From assembly GCA_016709995.1 (NCBI GenBank), contig JADJLQ010000001.1, positions 3,314,580-3,378,579 of the forward strand: a stretch of 64,000 nt of DNA. Reading direction: 5' to 3'. Source of the DNA: Saprospiraceae bacterium (GTDB lineage: Bacteria; Bacteroidota; Bacteroidia; Chitinophagales; Saprospiraceae). Made by a program: the position numbers and the translations under genes. This document shows, one piece after another, positions 23,974 through 33,852 of this stretch (positions are counted from its first letter, which is position 1; each line of letters begins with the position of its first letter). The notes under the pieces are model-generated. The model was not told the DNA's origin, ran no database searches, and saw nothing but the letters and a program-made list of their open reading frames with translations.

Positions 23974-26403
23974 ATGAATAAATACTTAATTCTTGCTTCC
24001 CTTTTTCTTTTTTGCAAAAGTCCATTTATACTCGCTCAACAGCAGCCCAAACCTTGTTATTTTACAGGAAGAGTAGTAGACGATCAAACCGGCGATCCTT
24101 TAGCAGGTGCCGTATTAAGGATTGATGGCAATGAGACTTTCAGAATTACAGATAGTGCAGGTATGGTCAGGGTAGGTGTCAAGTGCGGGGTACATGATTT
24201 TGCTTTTCAGGTATACGGATACAAACCATATGCTCGACCTTTTGACATTCAAGCACGGACCAAACCCATAGAGATCCGAATGGAAAATATATCGACCATG
24301 CTGGAGGAGATTGTGATCAGCAGCCAGAGTGATTCGCGTAATCTGGAAAGTCCTTCTTTAGGTGTAAGTATGATGAATCTTAAAGCAGTACAAAAACTGC
24401 CTCCTGCTGCCGGCGAAATAGATATACTACGGAGCTTGCAAAACTTGCCCGGAGTCTCCGCAGTGGGCGAAGGAGCTAACGGTATTAATATCAGGGGAGG
24501 ATCAGTAGATCAAAATCTGATTTATATCGACAATATGCCCATCTTCAATCCTACTCATTTATTGGGACTGTTCTCCTTATTTCCGACTGATGGTATCCGG
24601 GAGTTGCAGTTGTATAAAGGATCTATCCCTGCCAAATACGGAGGTCGCACGGCCGGGGTATTAGATATCAAAATGGCAGAACCTGATATGGAGCAGTTTA
24701 GCATAAAAGGGGGTATAGGCCTTATCTCCAACAGACTTCATGCTGAAATACCGCTAATCCAGGAAAAAATGGGGTTTATGACTTCAGCGAGAGTATCTTT
24801 TAACGAATATCTGATCAAATTTTATAATAACAATCTGGTTAAATCGATTGGCGATAGGAGGTTGCCAGACAATAAACCTGAATTTTTCGACTTGGCAAAT
24901 AAAATAAGTTGGAGGCTGAGTGGGAAGGACAATCTCTCTCTGATTAGTTATATCAGCCACGATGCTTATCGAATAGATTCACTCTTTAGCATAGCAGGGA
25001 TAGTACCCACACAGGCCAATATGCGTTATGGTCATATCAACTGGGCTATGAGATGGAATCATTATTTTTCTCCAAAATTAAACCTCAATATCCTGGGAGT
25101 GAGATCTGATTATCAAACATCTACTACCTCAGATGAATTAAAAAGTGGATTTAAGTTTAAAACCAATCTGCTTTATCAAAACCTAAAGGCAGAAGTCGCC
25201 TATGCACCTAACTCATTAAACCGTATCAATGCTGGAATATCCATAGTGCATTGGGGAATAAAACCCGGTGAATTACAATCAATAGAAGGATCTTCGATCC
25301 AACCCATAGTATTGGCCCGGGAAAGTGGACTAGAGTCTGCCTTTTATTTCTCTGACGAGATCGAGCTTGATAGAAATACCTTATTTGAAGGAGGTATTAG
25401 AATAGTAAATTTTAGCAATTTTGGCAATAAAGATATTGCCGAATACGAACCTGGCACTCCAAAATCAAAAGGTACTATCATCAATCGACTGGCTGTTGGG
25501 GGAGTGGAATCAAATCATTTCAGGATCGAACCCCGGCTGGGTATCCGATACAAGATCAATGATATTACTTCAATAAAAGCTGGTTATAACAGAATGAATC
25601 AATTCATTCATATGGTGTCGAGTAATTCTACCCCGCTTCCAACCGTAAGATGGAAAACCGCTGATAGATATACACCACCTCAGCAAAGTGACCTTGTCAC
25701 CATGGGACTGTTTAAGGATACCCGATCTCATCGATGGGAGTGGTCACTGGAAGGGTATTATCGATGGCAAAAATCGATATTTGACTATGTCAACGGAGCC
25801 GAACTCAGCATCAATCAGGATGTGGAGAACCAATTGATCTCCGGCAAAGGAAAGGCTTATGGTGCTGAGCTTATGATCAATAAAAAGAAAGGCATTATGA
25901 CTGGCTGGACCAGCTACACTTATGCACGCAGCTTCCAACAAATAAGAGGTGACTACCCAGCTATACAACAACTTAATGGTGGACAGTGGTACAACAGCAT
26001 TATAGATAAACCACATACGGTAAATACCCTCCTCAATTTTCAAACAGAAAAACACAATGCGGTATCGCTTACTTTTACCTACAGTACCGGACGACCCTTT
26101 ACTGCCCCCGTAAGTTTTTATCGAAATGGATTTAAGTATGTACCCATATATACTGAGCGTAATAATGGTAGAATATCCGATTATCATCGACTTGATTTTT
26201 CCTGGATCATTACCAATCCATCTATGAAAGATCATGATTGGGAAGGGTCCTGGGTGATCACTGTCTATAATCTTTATGGGAGAAAAAATGCATTTTCCTA
26301 TTATTTCAATCCTGATCAGTCATCCTTCAAGCCTTTTAAGATCAGCGTATTTCCAACCCCTATATTTTCTCTCACCTATAATTTTAAATTTCAGAAAAAA
26401 TGA
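23974..26403 (+). CDS. TonB-dependent outer membrane receptor
   Basis: The protein is about 809 residues; an upstream TTG at 23962 is less likely than the ATG used, which gives the signal MNKYLILASLFLFCKSPFILAQQ. A carboxypeptidase-regulatory-like domain (FTGRVVDDQTGDPLAGAVLRIDG, residues about 27-105) precedes a TonB plug (PGVSAVGEGANGINIRGGSVDQNLIYIDNMPIFNP) and a 22-strand barrel ending in FSLTYNFKFQKK. It imports an unknown large substrate using TonB energy. The DUF4249 lipoprotein gene overlaps its stop by four bases (ATGA), a constant pairing in Bacteroidota, so both form one surface system. It is not a SusC type: no SusD follows. Confidence 0.93.
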   Translation: MNKYLILASLFLFCKSPFILAQQQPKPCYFTGRVVDDQTGDPLAGAVLRIDGNETFRITDSAGMVRVGVKCGVHDFAFQVYGYKPYARPFDIQARTKPIEIRMENISTMLEEIVISSQSDSRNLESPSLGVSMMNLKAVQKLPPAAGEIDILRSLQNLPGVSAVGEGANGINIRGGSVDQNLIYIDNMPIFNPTHLLGLFSLFPTDGIRELQLYKGSIPAKYGGRTAGVLDIKMAEPDMEQFSIKGGIGLISNRLHAEIPLIQEKMGFMTSARVSFNEYLIKFYNNNLVKSIGDRRLPDNKPEFFDLANKISWRLSGKDNLSLISYISHDAYRIDSLFSIAGIVPTQANMRYGHINWAMRWNHYFSPKLNLNILGVRSDYQTSTTSDELKSGFKFKTNLLYQNLKAEVAYAPNSLNRINAGISIVHWGIKPGELQSIEGSSIQPIVLARESGLESAFYFSDEIELDRNTLFEGGIRIVNFSNFGNKDIAEYEPGTPKSKGTIINRLAVGGVESNHFRIEPRLGIRYKINDITSIKAGYNRMNQFIHMVSSNSTPLPTVRWKTADRYTPPQQSDLVTMGLFKDTRSHRWEWSLEGYYRWQKSIFDYVNGAELSINQDVENQLISGKGKAYGAELMINKKKGIMTGWTSYTYARSFQQIRGDYPAIQQLNGGQWYNSIIDKPHTVNTLLNFQTEKHNAVSLTFTYSTGRPFTAPVSFYRNGFKYVPIYTERNNGRISDYHRLDFSWIITNPSMKDHDWEGSWVITVYNLYGRKNAFSYYFNPDQSSFKPFKISVFPTPIFSLTYNFKFQKK

Positions 26404-27458
26404 AATACCTTATTCAATGGATGATGCTCTCCTTTGTATTTGTCCAATGCCAGTACCCGGTGAGTATCTCTTCACTTCCTGAGACCGAAAAATTCTTAAT
26501 CATTGATGCCCAGGTGACTCAGGATTATGCAGCTATTAATGTATACTATAGCCTTGACGAAGTGACCTCTAAAGGTGCCTACACCCTACCTCAACCACCA
26601 AAGTCTGTCGCTTATTTATTGGATGATAAAGGCGAAAGGTTTGATTTTAAAAATACACTTGGCATTGCGGATACCACTTTCAAAGGGAAAGTAGGCAATT
26701 CTTATCAATTATTTATAGAGGCGAATGGACAGGTCTACACATCGTCCAAAGAAACTATGCGGCCAAGTCCTAAACTGGATAGTGTGGTCGTTTTATACAC
26801 CCGTGAACAATTTCGTTCGCCATCAGATCTACCCTATGATGGCTTTGATGTCTATGCACAAGCAAATGATATACCCGGGGTTGAAAATTATTATCAATGG
26901 AGTTGGGTTCATTATGAAAAGGCAAGTTCTTGCAATAAAATATTCAGCAGGGCAGAGGGTAGAGAAGTGTTGCAGCCTTGTGTTCCACCCGAGTGTTGGA
27001 ATATAGTGTATAACCAGAAAGTCATTATACAACAGGACAAGCAGCGTGATGGACAGCCATTGACTCAAAAAGTAGTACGTGTCCCATATGCCAATCCTCC
27101 AAAACAATATTATATCCAGGTAGAACAGAGGGCTATTACGCCACTTGTTTTTGAATATCTTCGATCTTTAGAATCCACTACAGAAAACCTGGGTACCTTA
27201 TTTGACATTCCTCCACAGACCAGGTTCAATCCCAATGTATTTAATCAATCGGATCCTTCCGAAAAACTACTTGGAGTATTTAGCGTATTCTCCTATGAGA
27301 AAAAAATAATTTATATAGATCTGGATTCTCCGATAGCGGGTGCCACTCAAAAAGTAATCTCTGACCCTACTCCATTTGTTGGCGATCCATTTTCAGTAGC
27401 TCCATGCATTGAGGGACAATTTAGGACTAAAATAAAACCAAAAGGGTGGATTTTTTAG
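26400..27458 (+). CDS. DUF4249 surface lipoprotein, partner of the TonB receptor
   Basis: The 352-residue protein starts MKYLIQWMMLSFVFVQCQYP, a lipoprotein signal with Cys17. The DUF4249 domain follows: EKFLIIDAQVTQDYAAINVYYS at the start, YQLFIEANGQVYTSSKETM and SPKLDSVVVLY in the middle, and the late ACIEGQFRTKIKPKGWIF. Several cysteines in the middle (residues about 179-200) may form disulfides. DUF4249 proteins accompany TonB receptors and are thought to help substrate capture. The ATG overlaps the receptor stop, so translation is coupled. It ends three bases before a convergent gene. Confidence 0.9.
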   Translation: MKYLIQWMMLSFVFVQCQYPVSISSLPETEKFLIIDAQVTQDYAAINVYYSLDEVTSKGAYTLPQPPKSVAYLLDDKGERFDFKNTLGIADTTFKGKVGNSYQLFIEANGQVYTSSKETMRPSPKLDSVVVLYTREQFRSPSDLPYDGFDVYAQANDIPGVENYYQWSWVHYEKASSCNKIFSRAEGREVLQPCVPPECWNIVYNQKVIIQQDKQRDGQPLTQKVVRVPYANPPKQYYIQVEQRAITPLVFEYLRSLESTTENLGTLFDIPPQTRFNPNVFNQSDPSEKLLGVFSVFSYEKKIIYIDLDSPIAGATQKVISDPTPFVGDPFSVAPCIEGQFRTKIKPKGWIF

Positions 27459-27460
27459 TA

Positions 27461-27943
27461 TCAAAAGCAGAGTTCTAGTCTTTCGCCGGAGCGGATACAG
27501 TTCCATTGCCGGATTAAATCTGAAAAAAGTGATCGTATCTCCTTGAGCTTATCTTCATCCAGCACTGATGGATAATCTATAGACCTCTGCTGCAAAGTCG
27601 ACTTAAACATTTCTATAAAATGATCGATGGGTCCTGAGTTTAATTCTGTCATCAACTGATTGACCAGGTATTCCGTTTGAATAGATTGTACTGGTATATT
27701 AGCTGGTAGAAGCGCTTCGACTCTTTTATCCCTCGGTGCCTCAAAGTCAGCGATTTGATATCCTGCCCGAAGCAAACCAAAAAAACTCTGATCAAAACTC
27801 AATATGGTCTCTACTGCATAATGTGCCAGGTCATGTACTTCAATGCCTGGATGCAGATAAGAATAAGTAGATGATCCGTCTTCCCTTATGCAGAAGATCG
27901 TGCTTCGCCTGGCAGTGTCTCCTTTGGTAAATTGAATAGTCAT
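27461..27943 (-). CDS. Conserved-looking hypothetical protein
   Basis: The 160-residue acidic, soluble protein starts MTIQFTKGDTARRSTIFCIREDGS and contains a helical middle (EVHDLAHYAVETILSFDQSFFGLLRAGY) and a C-terminal helix rich in charged residues. The HDLAHYAVET segment has spaced histidines that could bind metal, but I know no family for it. It is convergent with the DUF4249 gene (two-base gap). It lies 48 bases downstream of the hydrolase gene on the same strand, so it could be the last gene of that operon. Confidence 0.65.
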   Translation of the reverse strand: MTIQFTKGDTARRSTIFCIREDGSSTYSYLHPGIEVHDLAHYAVETILSFDQSFFGLLRAGYQIADFEAPRDKRVEALLPANIPVQSIQTEYLVNQLMTELNSGPIDHFIEMFKSTLQQRSIDYPSVLDEDKLKEIRSLFSDLIRQWNCIRSGERLELCF

Positions 27944-27991
27944 ACCAGGAAATTGGGCTAATGCCCCTCATCGATATTCATTTTGGAATTA

Positions 27992-29311
27992 CTATTGGGA
28001 AGGCAATGCGTGTAACAATTCAAGTCCTGTTGACGCACGTGGTTTAAATCCAGTCCATGTTTTTTCATTAGCATTCTCCTGCAATTCCAAATATTTTCCA
28101 AAATCTCTATGCTTCAAATGAATACCTAAAAAAGCAGTTACAAAATGTTGATTGATATTATTGATGCGTGCTTCATTCCAGACAGGATCAGCATATCGGT
28201 AGTATTCGTCAAAGTGGAGCCCAGGCTGTAAAGATTCTGGTGGAGGTGGATTGGTAGCCACATTGTGTCTGGCATTTTGATAAGTCAATAAATATCGGTC
28301 GGCATGGATGGCACCCAGGTAAATCGCTTTGGTGCCTTTTTCATAACCGGATATATCATCCTGGCTGCCAGCTACAAAAAAAGTAGGCACTTTTAATCCT
28401 TGCAGACCCTCTGCATCCCATACATTTCGCTCCATACCCCAGGGAGCAAAAGCGACGACTGCTTTGATGCGTGTATCATATGAAGCTACATATTGAGGAT
28501 GTCCTGTAGTTCTTGAATCAAACGATTTGTTTCCTCCGGAAAAACCAGCTACCAGCGCTGCAGCAGTTTTACTATACCCTGCCCCTGCTGCGTTCAATGC
28601 TCCATATCCACCCATAGAATATCCGATCAATGCGGTATGGTCAGCATCGACCAATCCTGTCAAAAAACTATTGCTTCCCGGTTTGCCCAGTTCCGCCATT
28701 TTATTGAGTACAAATAAATCATCTTTGGCGCGATTAAGTAAAGTGCTAGTGAAAGCAGCTGCGTCCAGAAAAGTAGATTCGGTATGATCAATAGAGACTA
28801 CGACATATCCTTTGGAAGCTAAGTTTTCGGTGAGATAAGTGAATATCAGTCGCGATCCGGTATATCCATGCGATACTATAATCAACGGATATCCACCTGC
28901 AACTAAATCAGGGGCAGCATCGCGGGCAGCCCGGCCTTGAAAAGTAAATGGTATGATCGGGCGGGCTGGATTATTAAACTGGCCCATCACCTCGTCATAA
29001 ACGACCAACTCCTGCGCATTGGTGGCCAGGACTGCCGGATACCAGATCTCTACTTTGAGCTTACGGTCGTATAGGGTATCCTGGACGCCCCTTGAATGTA
29101 ATATATCGACCTGATTTTTATTGATTAATTCCAGGGTGCGTACACCCACTTTAAATTCTCCTCTTGTCGCTAGCTCAGGTGCATCCGGTAATGCGTCTCC
29201 ATAGAGAAAGGGCAGAGAACCTGATTGTGCATGGATTTCAATAATCCAAATTGGAAATAATAAGGCAAGCCCTATGATAAAAATTTTGATTTTATTTAAT
29301 AACCGGGACAT
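27992..29311 (-). CDS. Secreted alpha/beta hydrolase (PAF-acetylhydrolase/dienelactone hydrolase-like)
   Basis: From the ATG at 29311 the protein has about 439 residues with a signal peptide (MSRLLNKIKIFIIGLALLFPIWIIEIHAQ). A longer frame up to 29413 would overlap the next gene by 68 bases and begins with an improbable double hydrophobic stretch. The hydrolase fold shows YPLIIVSHGYTGSR, YVVVSIDHTEST, the nucleophile elbow ALIGYSMGGYGALN, and a late KGTKAIYLGAIHADRYL / ARHNVATNPPPP region for the acid and His. It is a likely esterase. Upstream on the same strand are the gluconate dehydrogenase subunit 3-like and GMC genes, so all three probably share an operon. Confidence 0.85.
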   Translation of the reverse strand: MSRLLNKIKIFIIGLALLFPIWIIEIHAQSGSLPFLYGDALPDAPELATRGEFKVGVRTLELINKNQVDILHSRGVQDTLYDRKLKVEIWYPAVLATNAQELVVYDEVMGQFNNPARPIIPFTFQGRAARDAAPDLVAGGYPLIIVSHGYTGSRLIFTYLTENLASKGYVVVSIDHTESTFLDAAAFTSTLLNRAKDDLFVLNKMAELGKPGSNSFLTGLVDADHTALIGYSMGGYGALNAAGAGYSKTAAALVAGFSGGNKSFDSRTTGHPQYVASYDTRIKAVVAFAPWGMERNVWDAEGLQGLKVPTFFVAGSQDDISGYEKGTKAIYLGAIHADRYLLTYQNARHNVATNPPPPESLQPGLHFDEYYRYADPVWNEARINNINQHFVTAFLGIHLKHRDFGKYLELQENANEKTWTGFKPRASTGLELLHALPSQ

Positions 29312-29345
29312 AGATATAATTGAAATAATTAAATAAAGAATGAAC

Positions 29346-29939
29346 TCAATCAGCATAACTATTACGAGCACCGATCGGCACACAACCAATATAATCACCA
29401 GGTACCGGCGCATATACCAATACCTCTTTACTTATTTTTTCTGAAGTGTAATATCCCATCAACACCATACTTTTGAGTCGCCTGTAAAAAGTGATTGGTT
29501 GAGGGTGCGGATCGAGATTGATACCCCACATCGAGATGGGAAATTTTGGAGCGTTTTTATCCTGGTCGATTAAGTACTGCTCTTTTTGTGCTTTATCCAG
29601 CGATTGAAAGCCCCTACCATATTTTTTGATACAATCTTCTTCAAAAGTGGACATTCCTTCCAGGAAACTTTTTTTGTCGTCCGCTGATAACAACTCTGCA
29701 AACAATCGATCCACCAATTGTGGAATACCCAAAGAAATCGCTCCCGGTGTCTGGGTCTCAGGCAGGATAGTGCCAGCCACTTCTGTGATCAGCGAGGCTT
29801 GTGCTAGACTAAAAAAAACCGGTTTCCACTCAAGCCCCGGTTGGTTATTGCAGGATGCCATTAATTGAAGTACTGCTGTAGAGGATACAGCATAACCCAA
29901 AAGTCCCGTCGTGTATTTGATATATTCTCTGCGATTCAT
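29346..29939 (-). CDS. Gluconate 2-dehydrogenase subunit 3-like protein
   Basis: The 197-residue protein begins MNRREYIKYTTGLLGYAVSSTAVLQLMASC, an exported signal with a Tat-like start and a possible lipobox. The rest matches the gluconate 2-dehydrogenase subunit 3 family: LITEVAGTILPETQTPGAISLGIPQLVDRL, FLEGMSTFEEDCIKKYGRGFQSL, and a C-terminal YTSEKISKEVLVYAPVPGDYIGC. The subunit supports export or assembly of the large flavoprotein, here the GMC oxidoreductase encoded 20 bases upstream. No cytochrome c subunit is adjacent. Confidence 0.88.
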   Translation of the reverse strand: MNRREYIKYTTGLLGYAVSSTAVLQLMASCNNQPGLEWKPVFFSLAQASLITEVAGTILPETQTPGAISLGIPQLVDRLFAELLSADDKKSFLEGMSTFEEDCIKKYGRGFQSLDKAQKEQYLIDQDKNAPKFPISMWGINLDPHPQPITFYRRLKSMVLMGYYTSEKISKEVLVYAPVPGDYIGCVPIGARNSYAD

Positions 29940-29959
29940 TGATCCCTATTAGAAAATTT

Positions 29960-31681
29960 TTATAAGTTACCCTTTTTGATCTCCTTTACAACATGATCCA
30001 CTGCGCGCGCAGTAAAGGCCATATATGTTAAGGAAGGATTGACACAGTTAGACGACACCATAAATGATCCGTCTGTGACATACAGGTTTTTGACAGCATG
30101 CACCTGGTTCCATTTATTCAATACCGAGGACTTAGGATCATGTCCCATCCTGGCCGTGCCCATCTCATGCACTCCATTGCCCAGGCCCCCAATGTGATCA
30201 AAACCGATAATATTTTTAAATCCGGATATCTCTAACATTTCCATGGCATCGGTTTTGATTTTACCACGCATCTTCATTTCGTTTTCTCCATGGGAAGCAT
30301 CAAAGACGATTTGAGGGATGCCCCATTTATCCACTCTGTCCTTACTCAGATACATACGATTTTTATGATCTGGCAATACTTCGCCAAAGCCCATCAGGCT
30401 CATTTTCCAGCCTCCTGGTTTAAATAAACTTTCCTTAAAATCAGCACCGACTTCCGGCAAGTCATTTCCGCGACCCCATCCAGCTCTGCCAGAATCACCC
30501 TGGTAGCCAAAGCCACGCAAAAAATCCGAATGGTTGGATTTTGGGTCTAAGTTGACATATTTAGGGATATAGATGCCGGTTGGTCTTTTGCCTGTATAGT
30601 ATTGATCTTCCAGTCCTTCATACTCACCCATCGCTCCAACATGATAATGGTGATCCATGATATTATGGCCCAGCTCACCACTGTCATTGCCCAGTCCATC
30701 GGGAAATCGATCGGATACGGAGTGAAGCATGATCTGGGCCGAAGCAGGCGCAGAGGCACACATAAATACAATTTTGGCAAAATATTCGTGTTCGGTATGA
30801 TCAGTGCTGTCTATGACTCTTACGCCGGTGACCTGCTGTGTTTTTTGATCAAATAGGAGGGAATGAACGATCGAGTCAGGACGGACTGAAAGATTGCCGG
30901 TCAGGTTGGCGGCAGGTAGGGTAGCGGCATTACTGCTAAAATATGCTCCAAAAGGACAACCCCTTGAACACTTATTGCGTGTCTGACATTTACCTCTACC
31001 CAATGCCAGGTGCCAGGGTTGCGGCTCAGTCAGATGAGCTACCCGGCCTATCGTGACGATCCTTCCATCCAATTTTTGAGCTACTTTTTTCTTAAACTCC
31101 TGCTCTAAACAGTTGAGATCAAAAGGTTTTAAAAACTCACCATCGGGCACATGGGCCAAACCAAGCTTTTCTCCACAAATGCCTATGAATTTTTCAACAT
31201 AACTGTACCAAGGAGCTAGCTCCTGGTATCGCACCGGCCAGTCTATGGCTATTCCTTCCCTGGCATTGGCACTAAAGTCAAGATCACTCCATCGATAGGT
31301 ATGTCTGCCCCAGGTGAGCGATCTACCCCCTGTCTGATTGCCTCGTATCCAATCAAACCGACGGTCTTCCTGGTAGGGATTATCGATATCATCGGTGAAA
31401 AAATGGTGACCACTTTCTCCTACAAAACCACTTCGGATCTGAATATGCTGACGGCTAACCTGGTCCGGAGTCAGGCCCCCACGATGGTCCATTTGCCAGG
31501 GTTCCTGATTCATCGTAGGGTAATCTCTTACGTGATTGACGAGCCGGCCTTTTTCGAGTACCAGGGTCTTGAACCCTTGTTCGCACAATTCTTTTGCGGC
31601 CCAACCACCACTCATGCCTGATCCGATGACGATAGCGTCAAAGCGATTGGCTGTCTTGTCTATGATTTGTAATCCCTGCAT
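29960..31681 (-). CDS. GMC-family FAD-dependent oxidoreductase
   Basis: The ATG at 31681 gives about 573 residues and starts MQGLQIIDKTANRFDAIVIGSGMSGGWAAKEL, the FAD-binding dinucleotide fold; the longer frame start at 31708 adds nine unlikely residues. Further landmarks are GGRSLTWGRHTYRWSDLDF, a Cys-rich CQTRNKCSRGCPFG, the His-rich IMDHHYH, and the GMC C-terminal HEMGTARMGHDP...NLYVTDGSFMVSSNCVNPSLTYMAFTARA. With the subunit 3 partner it should oxidise a sugar, polyol or sugar acid in the periplasm, as gluconate dehydrogenase does. Lack of a visible signal peptide fits export piggy-backed on subunit 3. Confidence 0.92.
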   Translation of the reverse strand: MQGLQIIDKTANRFDAIVIGSGMSGGWAAKELCEQGFKTLVLEKGRLVNHVRDYPTMNQEPWQMDHRGGLTPDQVSRQHIQIRSGFVGESGHHFFTDDIDNPYQEDRRFDWIRGNQTGGRSLTWGRHTYRWSDLDFSANAREGIAIDWPVRYQELAPWYSYVEKFIGICGEKLGLAHVPDGEFLKPFDLNCLEQEFKKKVAQKLDGRIVTIGRVAHLTEPQPWHLALGRGKCQTRNKCSRGCPFGAYFSSNAATLPAANLTGNLSVRPDSIVHSLLFDQKTQQVTGVRVIDSTDHTEHEYFAKIVFMCASAPASAQIMLHSVSDRFPDGLGNDSGELGHNIMDHHYHVGAMGEYEGLEDQYYTGKRPTGIYIPKYVNLDPKSNHSDFLRGFGYQGDSGRAGWGRGNDLPEVGADFKESLFKPGGWKMSLMGFGEVLPDHKNRMYLSKDRVDKWGIPQIVFDASHGENEMKMRGKIKTDAMEMLEISGFKNIIGFDHIGGLGNGVHEMGTARMGHDPKSSVLNKWNQVHAVKNLYVTDGSFMVSSNCVNPSLTYMAFTARAVDHVVKEIKKGNL

Positions 31682-31846
31682 ACTTATATATATATGTAGG
31701 CGCTGCAATGGAAATATAGTATTCTAACGCCACTAAGAATGAAAGTAGACAATTCCTGGTAAAACCAGCCAGTCCCGGGATTAAAAAACTATTCCGAATT
31801 AAGAAATACCTGGTTTCAACCAATAGACTTAGCTCAAAGCAGATTT

Positions 31847-33508
31847 CTATCTCGCAATGGAAGTAGCCCTTTTCTCCCGGATCACAGTGACTCTCACCTG
31901 ACCGGGATATTGCATCTCCTTTTCTATACGCTGAGAAATCATAAATGCCAGCTCATCTGCAAAACCGTCAGAGACTTTATCACTTTCTACGATTACGCGT
32001 AGTTCTCGACCGGCTTGCAGTGCATAGGCTTTTTGAACCCCATCGTAAGACATCGCCAGATCTTCCAGCTCGCCGATACGCTTAAGGTAAGACTCGAGAA
32101 TTTCACGACGGGCACCTGGTCTGGCACCTGATATAGCATCACACGCCTGGGTGATGGGAGATATGATGCTATTCATCTCTATCTCGTCATGGTGAGCACC
32201 TACTGCATTGATGATCGCCGGATGTTCATTGTATTTTTCGCAGAGCTTCATGCCGATGATGGCATGAGACAGCTCACTTTCTTCTTCAGTGACCTTTCCT
32301 ATATCATGTAGCAGACCTGCCCGTTTGGCGAGTTTGATCAGTTTGGTATTGAGACCAAGTTCAGCACACATAGTAGCGCAGAGATTGGCAGTTTCGATAG
32401 AGTGCTTGAGCAGGTTCTGACCGTAAGAAGATCTGAATCGCATCCTACCGACCATCCAGATAAGGTAAGGGTCCAGTCCATGGATATCCAGCTCTATCAC
32501 CGCCCGTTCGCCGATCTCCCTGATTTGCTCTTCGAGCTGTTTCTTGACTTTGGCTACGACTTCTTCTATACGGGCCGGGTGTATACGACCATCGGCCACC
32601 AATCTTTGCAAAGCCAATCGGCATATCTCTCTGCGTATAGGGTCAAAACTGGAGATTACGATGGCTTCAGGTGTATCATCAACCACGATTTCTGCCCCAG
32701 TGGCTGCTTCAAGAGCACGGATATTACGACCTTCTCTACCGATGATCTGGCCTTTGATATCATCATTGTCCAGGTGGAATACCGATACGGTGTTTTCAAT
32801 CGTAATCTCAGAAGCCATCCGCTGAATCGACTGGATGACTATTTTTTTAGCTTCTTTGCTGGCAGTGACTTTGGCTTGTTCTGCTGCATCTTTTACATAA
32901 GACATGGCATCAGATTCTGCTTTGGCCTTGATCGCATCGATCAGTTGCTCTTTGGCCTCAGATTCAGAGAGCTTGGCGATATTCTCCAATGCTTTGATTT
33001 GTTTTTCTGTAGAGGCATCGAGCTCTTCTTTGCGTTTGCTGACGATTTTAAGTTGTTTTTCGAGATTATCCCGGACGGCAGTGAGCTCACTTTCTTTTAA
33101 TTCGATAGCGTCCATCTTGGCTTTAAAGTCGGATTGTTTGCGTTTAAAGTCATTTTCCATGGAGACTACGGTCAGCTCACGTTCCTTCATCTCTACTACA
33201 TGGGATGATTTTTCTTTTTCAAATTCAGATCGTTTGCTATTAAAATGATCCTTGGCTTCCTGGATCTTTTTTTGTTTTATTTGTTCATTTCTTACTTCCG
33301 CTTTTGAAAGCAATTTTTCTGAATTTACCTCCGCTTCATCCGTGATGCGTTTGGCCGCGATTTTGGCCTGCTCTAAGATCAGATCAGATTTTTGATTTGA
33401 CTGTTCTATAAGTTTTTGTTGTGATTTTTTATTGATATTCGTCAGCAACACATAACAGGCACCTCCTCCTCCGAGTAGACCTGCGATCAATCCTACTATC
33501 CATTCCAT
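31847..33508 (-). CDS. rny: Ribonuclease Y
   Basis: The 553-residue protein has an N-terminal membrane helix (WIVGLIAGLLGGGGACYVLL), a long charged coiled coil (residues about 25-215), a KH domain (IKGQIIGREGRNIRALEAATG) and an HD domain with the metal motif AGLLHDIGKV. This is the classic RNase Y arrangement: an endonuclease that starts mRNA decay from the membrane. It is the last gene of the operon pheT, coiled-coil gene, zapA, rny. No promoter was seen in the 56 bases before it, so it is probably co-transcribed. Confidence 0.97.
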   Translation of the reverse strand: MEWIVGLIAGLLGGGGACYVLLTNINKKSQQKLIEQSNQKSDLILEQAKIAAKRITDEAEVNSEKLLSKAEVRNEQIKQKKIQEAKDHFNSKRSEFEKEKSSHVVEMKERELTVVSMENDFKRKQSDFKAKMDAIELKESELTAVRDNLEKQLKIVSKRKEELDASTEKQIKALENIAKLSESEAKEQLIDAIKAKAESDAMSYVKDAAEQAKVTASKEAKKIVIQSIQRMASEITIENTVSVFHLDNDDIKGQIIGREGRNIRALEAATGAEIVVDDTPEAIVISSFDPIRREICRLALQRLVADGRIHPARIEEVVAKVKKQLEEQIREIGERAVIELDIHGLDPYLIWMVGRMRFRSSYGQNLLKHSIETANLCATMCAELGLNTKLIKLAKRAGLLHDIGKVTEEESELSHAIIGMKLCEKYNEHPAIINAVGAHHDEIEMNSIISPITQACDAISGARPGARREILESYLKRIGELEDLAMSYDGVQKAYALQAGRELRVIVESDKVSDGFADELAFMISQRIEKEMQYPGQVRVTVIREKRATSIAR

Positions 33509-33564
33509 AGTACTCTATAGTTTTTAAAATAAGTTAAATAAAAAAATGAATAAAGGGGAAGGAA

Positions 33565-33843
33565 TCAATGAGTCAGGACCTCATCCAGCATGTGCTCCAT
33601 GGTATCCAGTTTATCCTGGACTTCGGGCGAGATACTTTCTGCCCTGGATTCATACAGTTTTACCGCTACGGTCAGTAAGGCCATGGCCATACAATCCTGG
33701 CGATCTTTATTGGGAAATGAAATATGCAGCGATTTAAGGGTCTCATTGACTTCATCTACAATCTTTTGCATCGACGGGGCATCTTGCTCACTGACTTGTA
33801 GTGAGTAGTTACGACCTTCGATCATGACTTGTAGTGTTTTCAT
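33565..33843 (-). CDS. zapA: Cell division protein ZapA
   Basis: The 92-residue protein matches ZapA: an N-terminal strand-rich head (TLQVMIEGRNYSLQVSEQDAPSMQKIVDEVNETL), the conserved DRQDCMAMALLTVAVKLYE, then a C-terminal coiled coil. ZapA binds and bundles FtsZ at midcell. It lies 9 bases after the small coiled-coil gene, which may be its partner, and before rny. Length is normal. Confidence 0.93.
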   Translation of the reverse strand: MKTLQVMIEGRNYSLQVSEQDAPSMQKIVDEVNETLKSLHISFPNKDRQDCMAMALLTVAVKLYESRAESISPEVQDKLDTMEHMLDEVLTH

Positions 33844-33852
33844 TCTACTTGA

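Noticed and set aside
29312..29413. Extended N terminus of the alpha/beta hydrolase
   Set aside because: It overlaps the upstream gene and places an unlikely double hydrophobic stretch before a good signal peptide.
32402..33100. Long plus-strand open frame opposite rny
   Set aside because: It is the antisense shadow of the RNase Y coiled-coil region, with low-complexity Phe/Leu/Asp translation and no family features.
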